In this document: piece after piece, positions 17,650 to 26,372 of the stretch
Layout: each line of letters opens with the position of its first letter
Position numbering within the stretch: position 1 is the stretch's first letter
From: Aminobacter aganoensis
Lineage (GTDB): Bacteria; Pseudomonadota; Alphaproteobacteria; Rhizobiales; Rhizobiaceae
Direction of reading: 5' to 3'
Assembly: GCF_014206975.1 (NCBI RefSeq)
Contig: NZ_JACHOU010000013.1
Location: 62,001 to 126,000, forward strand
Length of the DNA: 64,000 nucleotides
Notes under the pieces: generated by a model
Told to the model about the DNA's origin: nothing
Databases searched by the model: none
What the model saw: only the letters and a program-made list of their open reading frames with translations
Position numbers and translations under genes: made by a program

Positions 17650-19473
17650 TCACGCCGTCCCGAAAACGCTCGCGCCGTGGTCGGCGCGGCCAGCCATCTG
17701 GCGGAAGCCGGCGAACAGCTCGCGTCCCATGCCATGTTCGTTGCCCGAGAGGTCGCAGACAGGCGCCGGGCGCAGCGCCAGGTCGCCGGCCGGCACCAGC
17801 ACTTCCAGCGTACCCGCTTCGGCGTCCAGCCGGACGATGTCGCCGTCATGGACACGGCTGATCGGACCGCCCTCGAGCGCTTCCGGCGTGACGTGGATCG
17901 CGGCCGGCACCTTGCCGGAGGCGCCCGACATGCGGCCGTCGGTGACCAGCGCCACCTTGTGCCCGCGGTCCTGCAGGATGCCGAGCACGGTGGTCAGCTT
18001 GTGCAGTTCCGGCATGCCGTTGGCCTTGGGGCCCTGGAAGCGGATGACGGCGACGAAGTCGCGATCGAGCAGCCCGGCCTTGAAGGCGTCGTTGAGGCCC
18101 TGCTGGCTGTCGAACACCAGTGCCGGCGCTTCGATGATGCGACGCTCCGGCTTCACCGCGGACGTCTTGATGATGGCGTGGCCGAGATTGCCGCCCAGCA
18201 CCTTGAGCCCACCGGTCGGCTGGAACGCCTTGGTGGCAGGGGCCAGAACCTTCTCGTCGCCGCTTATCTCGGGGGCGGCCTCGCGCACCACCGAGCCGTC
18301 GGCGCCGAGCTTGGCCTCCACCGCATAGGGACGCAGGCCTTCGCCCCACACTGTCTGCACATCCTCGTGCAGCAGTCCGGCATCGAGCAGTTCGCGGATC
18401 AGGAAGCCCATACCGCCCGCTGCCTGGAAATGGTTCACGTCGGAAAGCCCGTTCGGATAGACGCGTGCCAGCAGCGGCACGGCGTCCGACAGGTCGGAAA
18501 TGTCCTGCCAGGTCAGGCGGATGCCGGCGGCCGCGGCCATCGCGATCAGGTGGATTGTGTGGTTGGTCGACCCGCCCGTGGCATGTAGGCCGACGACGCC
18601 GTTGACCACAGAGCGCTCGTCGATCATGCGGCCGGCGGGGATGTATTCGTTGCCGAGCGCGGTGATCGCCAGCGCCCGCTTGGCAGCCTCGCGCGTCAGC
18701 GCGTCGCGCAGCGGCGTGCCCGGATTGACGAAGGAGGCGCCCGGCGTGTGCAGGCCCATGATCTCCATCAGCATCTGGTTGGAGTTGGCGGTGCCGTAGA
18801 AGGTGCAGGTACCTGGGCCGTGATAGGACTTGGACTCGGCCTCCAGCAGTTCGGCGCGGCCGACCTTGCCCTCGGCATAGAGCTGGCGGATCTTGGCCTT
18901 TTCGTCATTGGGCAGGCCCGAGGTCATCGGCCCGGCCGGCACGAAGATCGCGGGCAGGTGGCCGAAGGTCAGCGCCGCGATCACCAGGCCCGGCACGATC
19001 TTGTCGCAGACGCCGAGATAGACGGCGGCGTCGAACATGTTGTGGCTGAGCCCGATGGCGGCCGACATGGCGATGACGTCGCGCGAAAACAGTGACAGCT
19101 CCATGCCCGGCTGGCCTTGCGTGACGCCGTCGCACATCGCCGGCACGCCGCCCGCCACCTGGGCGATGCCGCCTGCCTCGCGCGCCGCGTCCTTGATCAG
19201 CTGCGGATAGGTCTCGAACGGCTGATGCGCCGACAACATGTCGTTGTAGGAGGTGATGATGCCGATATTGGCGACCTTGTCGCCGCCAAGCGCCACCTTT
19301 TCCGCGGGGCTGCACACGGCGAAGCCATGGGCGAGGTTGCCGCAGGACAGCACGCCTCGGTTGGCCGTCTTGCCGGCGGCGTCATCGACCCGGCCGAGAT
19401 AAATCTCGCGGCTGACCCGCGAGCGCTCGCGGATGCGATCGGTGATGGCTTGGATATCGTTCCTAGCGGTCAT
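17650..19473 (-). CDS. edd: 6-phosphogluconate dehydratase (Entner-Doudoroff)
   Basis: 607 residues from ATG 19473, with AAAGGACT upstream; a longer frame to 19530 has no ribosome-binding site. The enzyme dehydrates 6-phosphogluconate to 2-keto-3-deoxy-6-phosphogluconate and needs an iron-sulfur cluster. IlvD/Edd family features include [45 protein letters not shown] and [19 protein letters not shown]. Length fits Edd rather than the shorter dihydroxy-acid dehydratase. It is the third gene of zwf-pgl-edd, 128 bp after pgl. No KDPG aldolase gene lies in the window. Confidence 0.96.
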   Translation of the reverse strand: MTARNDIQAITDRIRERSRVSREIYLGRVDDAAGKTANRGVLSCGNLAHGFAVCSPAEKVALGGDKVANIGIITSYNDMLSAHQPFETYPQLIKDAAREAGGIAQVAGGVPAMCDGVTQGQPGMELSLFSRDVIAMSAAIGLSHNMFDAAVYLGVCDKIVPGLVIAALTFGHLPAIFVPAGPMTSGLPNDEKAKIRQLYAEGKVGRAELLEAESKSYHGPGTCTFYGTANSNQMLMEIMGLHTPGASFVNPGTPLRDALTREAAKRALAITALGNEYIPAGRMIDERSVVNGVVGLHATGGSTNHTIHLIAMAAAAGIRLTWQDISDLSDAVPLLARVYPNGLSDVNHFQAAGGMGFLIRELLDAGLLHEDVQTVWGEGLRPYAVEAKLGADGSVVREAAPEISGDEKVLAPATKAFQPTGGLKVLGGNLGHAIIKTSAVKPERRIIEAPALVFDSQQGLNDAFKAGLLDRDFVAVIRFQGPKANGMPELHKLTTVLGILQDRGHKVALVTDGRMSGASGKVPAAIHVTPEALEGGPISRVHDGDIVRLDAEAGTLEVLVPAGDLALRPAPVCDLSGNEHGMGRELFAGFRQMAGRADHGASVFGTA

Positions 19474-19601
19474 GACATCAGTCCTTTCAACTCGGGGCCC
19501 GAACCGGGAGGAGCGTCGGGCCTGGGGCATGGCCCTTGAAGGTCATGCCGTGTTCAACGCGTCGCAGCGCCATTCGGACGCCGCTGACGCCGGCGCCCGT
19601 C

Positions 19602-20303
19602 TCAGGGCGCCCAGTAGATCTCGGCGGCGCGGGGCGCCCGGTCGAGCACGGCACGGATCGGCAAGCCCGTCTCCGCCGCCAGCGCCGCCTCGATGACGCT
19701 GCGCTTTTCCGCGCCTTCGATGTGGACGACGACAAGTCCCGCGCCAACCAAGGCGGGCAGCGTCAGCGTCAGCCGCGGCTCACCCGCACTGTCGGCATGG
19801 ACCGGCATGACGATGCGCGTCGACGCCGGGTCGAGCAGGGCGTCGAGCCCGTCCGCATCCGGGAAGAACGAAGCCGTGTGGCCGTCGCCGCCCATGCCCA
19901 GGATCGTCGCATCGAGCGGCCAGGGCAGGGCGCGGATGTCCGTATCGGCAAGATCGGCGCCCTTCTCGACCGTCGCAGCCTCGTGAAACAGCGGCGCGAA
20001 GCGTGCCTCGGATGCCTGGTTCTGCAGCAGCTTGGCCTTGGCCAGTGCCGCATTCGAACGCGGCGAACTCTCCGGCACGAAACGCTCGTCGACCAGCGTC
20101 ACCGTCACCTTGCTCCAGTCGAGCGCCTCTTTCGACAGTGCGGCAAAGAAGCGGCCGGGCGTCGTTCCACCCGAGACGGCGAGGAACGCTTCACCGCGCC
20201 GCCCGATCGCCGCCCGCAGTACCTTGGCCACGGTGCTTGCCAGCGAGGCCGCCAGCTCGTCCCGCGTCGCAAACTCGTTCCAGTGGGGCGAAATGCCAGC
20301 CAT
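19602..20303 (-). CDS. pgl: 6-phosphogluconolactonase
   Basis: 233 residues from ATG 20303, five bases after the zwf stop. It hydrolyses 6-phosphogluconolactone to 6-phosphogluconate. The glucosamine-6-phosphate isomerase/6PGL fold is seen in FLAVSGGTTPGRFFAAL, VTVTLVDERFVPESSPRSNAAL and LGMGGDGHTASFFPD. The upstream in-frame extension to 20450 lies wholly inside zwf and was rejected. Translation is probably coupled to zwf. Middle gene of the Entner-Doudoroff operon. Confidence 0.96.
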   Translation of the reverse strand: MAGISPHWNEFATRDELAASLASTVAKVLRAAIGRRGEAFLAVSGGTTPGRFFAALSKEALDWSKVTVTLVDERFVPESSPRSNAALAKAKLLQNQASEARFAPLFHEAATVEKGADLADTDIRALPWPLDATILGMGGDGHTASFFPDADGLDALLDPASTRIVMPVHADSAGEPRLTLTLPALVGAGLVVVHIEGAEKRSVIEAALAAETGLPIRAVLDRAPRAAEIYWAP

Positions 20304-20308
20304 GGCGC

Positions 20309-21778
20309 TCAATTGCTCTCGTGCCAGGTGCGGCCGTCGCGCTCGATCAGCGCGATCGAGGCCGACGGGCCCCAGGTGCCGGCAGTGTAGCCCTGGGCTT
20401 CCTGGCGGCTGCCTTCCCAGGCATTCTGGATCGGATCGATCCACTTCCACGCCGCCTCGACCTCGTCGCGGCGCATGAACAGCGTCTGGTTGCCGCGCAC
20501 CACGTCCATGATCAGCCGCTCATAGGCATCCGGCGCGCGGCCGTCGAACGACTGGGCGAAGCTCATGTCGAGCGGGATCTGGCGCAGGCGCATGCCGCCC
20601 GGACCCGGATCCTTGATCATGATGAACTGCTTGACGCCTTCGTCTGGCTGCAGGCGGATGACCAACTGGTTGTTGAAGATTGGCCCCGCACTTTCGCCGA
20701 AGATCGAATGCGGGATCGGCTTGAACTCGATGACGATTTCCGAGACGCGCGACGCCAGCCGCTTGCCCGTGCGCAGGTAGAACGGCACGCCGGCCCAGCG
20801 CCAGTTGGCGATCTCGGCCTTGATGGCGACGAAGGTCTCGGTCGTGCTCTCGGCGCCCAGCTCCTCGATGTAACCCTTGACCGGACCGCCGGCGGAGGCG
20901 CCGGCGCGGTACTGGCCGCGCACGGTCTGCTTGGGCGCCTCGTTGCCGTTGACCCGCTTCAGCGCGTTGAGGACCTTCAGCTTTTCGTCGCGCACCGCAT
21001 TGGCGTCCATCGAGGCAGGCGCCTCCATGGCAACGAGGCAGAGCAGTTGCAGGATATGGTTCTGCACCATGTCGCGCAGCGCGCCCGCCTTGTCGTAATA
21101 GGTGACGCGGTCCTCCAGTCCGACGGTCTCGGCCACGGTGATCTGCACGTGGTCGATATGGGCGGAGTTCCACAGCGGCTCGTAGAGCGCGTTGGCAAAG
21201 CGCAGCGCCATCAGGTTCTGCACCGTCTCCTTGCCGAGATAGTGGTCGATGCGGAAAATCTGGTGCTCGCCGAAATCGTCGCCGATGATGTCGTTCAGCG
21301 CCCTGGCGGACTCGAGGTCGCGGCCGATCGGCTTCTCGACGACGATGCGCGAATCCGGGGTCACCAGCTTGTGTGCCTTGAGGTTGTCCGAGATGTCGCC
21401 GAACAGGCTTGGCGCCACCGCGAGATAGAAGACGCGGATGCGCTTGCTGTCGCCGATGGATTTCTTCAACTCGCCAAACCCGTCGCCGGATTTGGCATCG
21501 ACGGTGATGTAGCTCAGCCGGTCGAGAAAGGTCTTGAGCTCGGCTTCCTCGATATATTCCGGCTTCACATGGTCGGAGATCGCCTTCTTGGCAAAGGCGC
21601 GGAATTCCTTGTCGTCCATCTTGGTGCGCGACGCGCCGATGATCCGGGTCGGCTCGGAAAACTGGTGGTCGCGCTGGCGGTGATAGAGCGCCGGCAGCAG
21701 CTTGCGCTCCGACAGATCGCCGGTGCCCCCGAAAATGATGAAGTCGAAAGGATCGACGGGGATGATCTGGCTTGTCAT
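20309..21778 (-). CDS. zwf: Glucose-6-phosphate 1-dehydrogenase
   Basis: 489 residues, full length. First enzyme of the Entner-Doudoroff and oxidative pentose phosphate routes, making NADPH. The N-terminal dinucleotide site reads IIFGGTGDLSERKLLPALY and the active-site signature RIDHYLGKETVQNL is intact. First gene of zwf-pgl-edd. The 257 bp upstream, shared with the divergent SDR gene, contain an AT-rich patch (TTTTTAAATCG on the minus strand near 21840) that may hold the promoter; I see no convincing HexR-type palindrome. Confidence 0.97.
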   Translation of the reverse strand: MTSQIIPVDPFDFIIFGGTGDLSERKLLPALYHRQRDHQFSEPTRIIGASRTKMDDKEFRAFAKKAISDHVKPEYIEEAELKTFLDRLSYITVDAKSGDGFGELKKSIGDSKRIRVFYLAVAPSLFGDISDNLKAHKLVTPDSRIVVEKPIGRDLESARALNDIIGDDFGEHQIFRIDHYLGKETVQNLMALRFANALYEPLWNSAHIDHVQITVAETVGLEDRVTYYDKAGALRDMVQNHILQLLCLVAMEAPASMDANAVRDEKLKVLNALKRVNGNEAPKQTVRGQYRAGASAGGPVKGYIEELGAESTTETFVAIKAEIANWRWAGVPFYLRTGKRLASRVSEIVIEFKPIPHSIFGESAGPIFNNQLVIRLQPDEGVKQFIMIKDPGPGGMRLRQIPLDMSFAQSFDGRAPDAYERLIMDVVRGNQTLFMRRDEVEAAWKWIDPIQNAWEGSRQEAQGYTAGTWGPSASIALIERDGRTWHESN

Positions 21779-22035
21779 GTTCTATCCGTTTCCAGGACGG
21801 TCGTGATGTCGCCGACCGATATATGCTAATCGATTTAAAAACGCCAGTGCCCCGGTGTCACAGTTTCGTTTTCGTCCCGGGATCGCCTCCGCCGAGCATA
21901 AGGCTTCGCCGCTGCCGTTTCCAATGCGAAGCCTCTGGCCCAGTGCATAGGGCGCACGATTTCGTGCCCAGCATTGCGATGAACTGTGACGACCGCTAGA
22001 TCGGACGTGAAGAAAATCGACAGGGCGGCAAGATC

Positions 22036-22782
22036 ATGCGTCTCAAGGACAAGGTTGCGATCATCACCGGCGCGGCGGCCGGCTTCGGCGAGGGCATGGC
22101 GAGGCGTTTTGCCGAGGAAGGTGCCAAGGTCGTCGTCGCCGACCTGAATTCCAGGGAGGCCGAGCGGGTCGCCGCCGAAATCGGCAACGATGCGATTGCG
22201 GTCACCACCGACGTTTCGCAGCGTTCCGAATTCGACGAACTGGTCTATGCCGCCAAGAGCGCCTTCGGCCGCATCGACATCATGGTCAACAATGCCGGCT
22301 ACACCCACCGCAATGGTGATCTCGTCGATGTCGAGGAAGACGTCTTCGACCTCATCACCGCCGTCAACATGAAGGCGATCTATCATTCGGCGCGCGCCAT
22401 CGTGCCGATCATGGAACGCCAGGGCGGCGGCGCGATCCTGACCACGGCCTCGACGGCGGGCCTCAGGCCGCGGCCGGGGCTGACCTGGTACAATGCCTCC
22501 AAGGGCTGGGCGATCACCGCCACCAAGTCGATGGCGGTCGAACTGGCCCCCAAGAACATCCGCGTCAATTGCCTGTGCCCGGTCGCCGGCGAAACCGGCA
22601 TGCTGGAAAAATTCATGGGCAAGGACACGCCCGAGATCCGCGAGAAGTTCAAGGCCTCGATCCCGCTCGGCCGCTTTTCGACGCCGCTCGACATTGCCAA
22701 TGCCGCCTTGTTCCTCGTCTCCGACGAGGCCTCGCTGATCACCGGCGTGGCCATGGAAGTCGATGGCGGGCGCTGCATCTGA
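22036..22782 (+). CDS. Short-chain dehydrogenase/reductase
   Basis: 248 residues, classical SDR. Cofactor loop TGAAAGFGEGMA near the N-terminus, NNAG in IMVNNAGYTHRNG, catalytic Ser in LTTASTAGLRP and the Tyr-x3-Lys pair in WYNASKGWAIT are all present, and the C-terminus ends ITGVAMEVDGGRC as in FabG-like enzymes. It likely reduces or oxidises a carbonyl/hydroxyl with NAD(P)H. The substrate is unknown. The KAS III-like gene follows after 109 bp in the same direction, so the pair may act on a common acyl substrate. Confidence 0.9.
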   Translation: MRLKDKVAIITGAAAGFGEGMARRFAEEGAKVVVADLNSREAERVAAEIGNDAIAVTTDVSQRSEFDELVYAAKSAFGRIDIMVNNAGYTHRNGDLVDVEEDVFDLITAVNMKAIYHSARAIVPIMERQGGGAILTTASTAGLRPRPGLTWYNASKGWAITATKSMAVELAPKNIRVNCLCPVAGETGMLEKFMGKDTPEIREKFKASIPLGRFSTPLDIANAALFLVSDEASLITGVAMEVDGGRCI

Positions 22783-22891
22783 GCGTTTTCTGCCGCGGGG
22801 TAACCGCGTTTCGGCCTGAAATCGGGGCGACAAAGCTTGACCGGCGATGTCGGAGCCCTATTCCAATGGTTGAAAACCAGCAGGAAACGCC

Positions 22892-24016
22892 ATGCACAGG
22901 GTTGCGATCAGCGGTACCGGCATCTTCACGCCGGAGGAAGTCATCACCAACTCCGAGTTGGTGGCCTCCTACAACGAATATGCCCACCGCCAGAACAAGC
23001 TCCATGCCGACGCCATCGAGGCCGGCGAGCGCGAGCCGATGGCGATGTCGTCGGAGGAGTTCATCGTCAAGGCCTCCGGCATCGAGCGCCGTCATGTCAT
23101 GTCGAAGTTCGGTATCCTCGATCCCGGCATCATGCATCCGGTGCTGCCCGAGCGCGCCGAAGACGAGTTGTCGCTGATGGCCGAGATTTCGGTCAAGGCG
23201 GCCGACAAGGCGATGAAGAAGGCGGGCCTGACCGCCGCCGACATCGACGCCGTCATCTGCGCTGCCTCCAACCACGAGCGCGCCTATCCGGCCATCGCCA
23301 TCGAGGTGCAGCAGGCGCTCGGCATCAAGGGTTTTGCCTTCGACATGAACGTCGCCTGTTCCTCGGCGACCTTCGGCATCCAGCTTGCATCGGACATGAT
23401 CCGCACCGGCTCGGCCCGGGCGATCCTGATGGTCAATCCCGAGATCACCTCCGGCCACCAGGAATGGCGCGACCGCGACTGCCACTTCATTTTCGGCGAT
23501 GTCTGCACCGCCGTCGTGCTGCAGCGCGCCGACGGGGTGAAGGCGGGCAACGCCTACGAGGTGCTGGCCACCCGTTGCCTCACCGAATTCTCCAACAACA
23601 TCCGCAACAACAACGGCTTCCTGCGCCGCACCCGCGAAGGCCACATGGCCGATCGCCGCGACATGCAGTTCCACCAGGAGGGCCGCAAGGTCTTCAAGCA
23701 GGTGGTGCCGATGGTGGCGGAACTGATGCTAAGCCATCTCGCCGACCAGGGCATCGAGCCCCAAAACCTGTCGCGGCTGTGGCTGCACCAGGCCAACAAG
23801 GGCATGAACGACCTGATCGGCCAACGGGTGCTCGGCCGCGAGCCGAGCCGCGAGGAGCAGCCCAACGTGCTGCAGGACTACGCCAACACCTCGTCGGCCG
23901 GCTCGATCATCGCGTTCTCGAAATTCTCCGACGATCTGCCGACGGGCAGCCTCGGCGTCATCTGCTCTTTCGGCGCCGGCTATTCCGCCGGCAGCGTCAT
24001 CGTCAGGAAGCTCTAG
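22892..24016 (+). CDS. Beta-ketoacyl-ACP synthase III-like enzyme (FabH family)
   Basis: 374 residues, about 55 longer than typical FabH because of an insertion near residues 25-85 (HRQNKLHADAIEAG onward). The catalytic triad is complete: Cys156 in MNVACSSATFGIQ, His in RLWLHQANKGM and Asn in QDYANTSSAGSII. KAS III enzymes condense an acyl-CoA with malonyl-ACP. The longer form is common in alphaproteobacteria beside the housekeeping FabH and may make a secondary acyl chain; that is inference. Its TAG stop overlaps that of the convergent sigma factor gene within one CTAG. Confidence 0.88.
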   Translation: MHRVAISGTGIFTPEEVITNSELVASYNEYAHRQNKLHADAIEAGEREPMAMSSEEFIVKASGIERRHVMSKFGILDPGIMHPVLPERAEDELSLMAEISVKAADKAMKKAGLTAADIDAVICAASNHERAYPAIAIEVQQALGIKGFAFDMNVACSSATFGIQLASDMIRTGSARAILMVNPEITSGHQEWRDRDCHFIFGDVCTAVVLQRADGVKAGNAYEVLATRCLTEFSNNIRNNNGFLRRTREGHMADRRDMQFHQEGRKVFKQVVPMVAELMLSHLADQGIEPQNLSRLWLHQANKGMNDLIGQRVLGREPSREEQPNVLQDYANTSSAGSIIAFSKFSDDLPTGSLGVICSFGAGYSAGSVIVRKL

Positions 24017-24714
24017 GCTTCTCCGCGCAGCCGCTCGACCACCTGGTCGGCCATGCGTTCGCAGCGCCAGCCATTGAACGGGAACAATTCGGCAAAGCCC
24101 GTCGACAGTCTTCGTTCGATGGCGGTCCGCATCAGCCGGCGCGCCCGAAACAGGCGTGTCTTGACGGTCTCGGGCTTGATCGAGAGCTGTGCCGCCGTCT
24201 CTTCGATGCTCATTTCCTCGACATCGCGCAATATGAAGACGAGGCGGAAGGTCTCCGGCAATTCGTCGATTGCCTGTTCGAGCAGTTCGCGCGCTTGCCC
24301 GCGAGCGAGTTCGGCGTCGGCGCCAGGCGGGGTCAGCGATGTCGGAAACATGATTACCTGGCCTCCGGTGGCTGCGGCAGCGATGTCCAGTTCCTCCAGT
24401 TCGGCGACAGGCCGTCGCTTGCGGATGCGGGTGAGCGCTTCGTTGAGCGCGATCCGGGTGATCCATGTCGAAAACAATGCGTCGCCCTTGAAGCTGTCGA
24501 GCTTGGTAAACGCTTTGACGTAAGTTTCCTGGACCACGTCCTCCGCCTCCGCGTCATCGCGGGTCACCGTGCGGGCGACGCGGAAAAGCCGCTGGTTGTT
24601 GCGCTTGATGAGCACGCGGATGGCGTTCTCGCCCCCTTGGCGCGCCAGCGCCACCAACTCCTCGTCACGAAACCTGTCGAGATCGACCTGCTGTTGCAGC
24701 ATCGCGAGTTGCAT
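24013..24714 (-). CDS. ECF RNA polymerase sigma factor
   Basis: 233 residues from ATG 24714. Region 2 is seen in NQRLFRVARTVTRDDAEAEDVVQETYVKAF with FKGDALFSTWITRIALNEALTRIRKRR. Region 4 is LPETFRLVFILRDVEEMSIEETAAQLSIKPETV, followed by KTRLFRARRLMR. Between them is a longer than usual Gly/Pro/Ala linker (about 115-150). The C-terminal tail after region 4 (GFAELFPFNGWRCERMADQVVERL) is extra and might host regulation. No anti-sigma gene adjoins it, so control may be by the tail or by an unlinked partner. Target promoters unknown. Confidence 0.9.
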   Translation of the reverse strand: MQLAMLQQQVDLDRFRDEELVALARQGGENAIRVLIKRNNQRLFRVARTVTRDDAEAEDVVQETYVKAFTKLDSFKGDALFSTWITRIALNEALTRIRKRRPVAELEELDIAAAATGGQVIMFPTSLTPPGADAELARGQARELLEQAIDELPETFRLVFILRDVEEMSIEETAAQLSIKPETVKTRLFRARRLMRTAIERRLSTGFAELFPFNGWRCERMADQVVERLRGEA

Positions 24715-24947
24715 GTCGTCGCCTCCATCTCTTGGTCCGTCGGGCAAACCCGTCCCTTGTGGACCTATGCTGGCGCCATGCCGATCATGCGGCACATGGT
24801 GCTAGTCATATACCCCGGGGCAGGGCCAACGTCACCGCCAAGGAACGCCAGACGTCGGATAGTCTGGGCGTTGGCAGTTTCATGCCATTGGACGCGGCCT
24901 GCCGGAAAAGGTTCCCGATTGCCGCGAGGGGCGAGCCTGGTGCCTGG

Positions 24948-26234
24948 CTAGATCCGGTCCCTCAGCGCGAACCAGTTGAGCGCCAGGAACAGCAGCGGCG
25001 TCCGGAAACGACGGCCGCCGGGGAAGGGCGGTGTCTTCAACTCCTCGATCAGCTTGAGCCGGTCGCGGTTGCCGGCGATGGTCTCGGCGTAGAGCTTGCC
25101 GAAGAAGTTCGACAGCATCACGCCATGGCCGGAATAGCCGCCGACGGAGATGACGTTCGGCATCACCTCGCGCACGAACGGCTTGCGCGGCACGGTGATG
25201 CCGACATAGCCGCCCCAGCCGTGGGTGATCTCGACGTCCTTCAGCGCGGGATAGATCTCGGCGATCTGCTTGCGGATGTGGATGTGGATGTCCTTGGGGT
25301 CGTTGACGCCGTAGATCTCGCGTCCGCCGAACAGGAGGCGGCCGTCCCTGGACTTGCGGAAATAGCGCACCACGAAGCGCGAATCGTCGACCGACTCGCC
25401 GCCCGGGATCACTTTCGAATCCGTGCCCAGCGGCACCGTCGCACCGATGAACGAGCCGATCGGCATGATGTGCGATGCGCTGATCGGCTCCAGCTTGCCG
25501 CCATAGGCGTTGACCGCGATCAGGCACTTCTGCGCCGTAATGGTGCCGTTGGGCGTCGTCACCCGCACCTTGCCGCCCTGCGAGGTGATCCCGGTCGATT
25601 GCGTGTTTTCAAAGATGTGAGCGCCGGCGGCGGCGGCCACGCGTGCAGTCCCGATCACCAGCTTGAGCGGGTGGATGTGGCCCGTTCCAGTGTCGCGCGT
25701 ACCGCCGTAATAATGCGTCGAGCCGAGCCGCTCCGCCGTCTCCTTCGCGTCCATGAAGGTGATGTGCGGATAGTTGAAGCGGCTGGCCATGATCTCGGCA
25801 TGGGCCTTGTAGTCGTCGACATAGCGCGGCTTGTGCGCCACCGACATCTGTCCGGGCATGTAGTCGATGTCGATGCCGTTGGCCGCCGAGAATTCCAGCA
25901 GATGCGCCTTGGCGTCTTCGGCGAGGTCGAACAGCGCCTTGGCGCGAGTGAAGCCGTATTCGCCCTCGAGCTCTTCCGCCCACGCCCGCTGCCCGGTGCC
26001 GAGCTGGCCGCCATTGCGCCCCGAGGCGCCGTCGCCGAAGCGGTGCGCCTCGATCAGCACGACATTGGTGCCGGCCTTGGCCAGATGCGTCGCCGCCGAA
26101 AGCCCCGTAAAACCGCCGCCGATGATGACGACGTCGGCCTGACGATCGCCGTCGAGCGCCGGGTACTCAGGTCGCGGCCCGGCGGTGTCTTCGTACCAGG
26201 AAAGGCCGGGGGAGATGGGGGAGAGGTAGGGCAT
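24948..26234 (-). CDS. puuB: Gamma-glutamylputrescine oxidoreductase-like FAD enzyme
   Basis: 428 residues of the DAO/glycine-oxidase superfamily. The FAD Rossmann motif VVIIGGGFTGLSAATHLAKAG is near residue 36, followed by GASGRNGGQLGTGQ, which in PuuB-type enzymes surrounds the flavin, and a C-terminal HGWGGYVGITVPRKPFV and GYSGHGVMLSN. PuuB oxidises gamma-glutamylputrescine to gamma-glutamyl-gamma-aminobutyraldehyde. Support for this substrate is the neighbouring gamma-glutamylputrescine-synthetase-like gene upstream on the same strand, and the polyamine importer 12 kb away. The intergenic gap to puuA (138 bp) holds a palindromic repeat. Confidence 0.8.
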   Translation of the reverse strand: MPYLSPISPGLSWYEDTAGPRPEYPALDGDRQADVVIIGGGFTGLSAATHLAKAGTNVVLIEAHRFGDGASGRNGGQLGTGQRAWAEELEGEYGFTRAKALFDLAEDAKAHLLEFSAANGIDIDYMPGQMSVAHKPRYVDDYKAHAEIMASRFNYPHITFMDAKETAERLGSTHYYGGTRDTGTGHIHPLKLVIGTARVAAAAGAHIFENTQSTGITSQGGKVRVTTPNGTITAQKCLIAVNAYGGKLEPISASHIMPIGSFIGATVPLGTDSKVIPGGESVDDSRFVVRYFRKSRDGRLLFGGREIYGVNDPKDIHIHIRKQIAEIYPALKDVEITHGWGGYVGITVPRKPFVREVMPNVISVGGYSGHGVMLSNFFGKLYAETIAGNRDRLKLIEELKTPPFPGGRRFRTPLLFLALNWFALRDRI

Positions 26235-26263
26235 GGTGCGGAGAGAACTCCGGGATTGCGGGG

Positions 26264-26368
26264 AGCGAATAGTGAATAGTGAGTAGTGAGTAGTGAGTAG
26301 TGAATTGGGGAGCGGTGAGTAGTCGGCAGAGCCTTTCTCTATTCGCTACTCACTATTCCCTATTCGCT
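26264..26368. repeat. TAGTGAG-based palindromic repeat, copy 1
   Basis: The left arm contains tandem heptamer units around GAGTAGT (GAATAGTGAGTAGTGAGTAGT) and the right arm the complementary CTACTCACTATTC; both ends carry GCGAATAG/CTATTCGC. The element sits between puuA and puuB, just downstream of the puuA stop. It can fold into a long imperfect hairpin on either strand. A second copy is at 58460-58559. It resembles REP/BIME-type intergenic repeats rather than CRISPR because units are directly tandem with no spacers. Confidence 0.8.
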
Positions 26369-26372
26369 TCCT

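Noticed and set aside
24846-24870. Hairpin CGCCAGAC/GTCTGGGCG as an ECF-type promoter or terminator
   Set aside because: Contains a bulge, no T-run, and the GGAAC-to-CGTT spacing (22 bp) is too long for an EcfG-type promoter.
24732-26279. Plus-strand frame opposite puuB
   Set aside because: Arg/Ala/Gly-rich shadow of the FAD enzyme gene, with no recognisable domain.
26264-26368. CRISPR-like repeat at the puu intergenic region
   Set aside because: Units of seven bases in direct tandem with a complementary arm and no spacers; no cas genes anywhere in the window.
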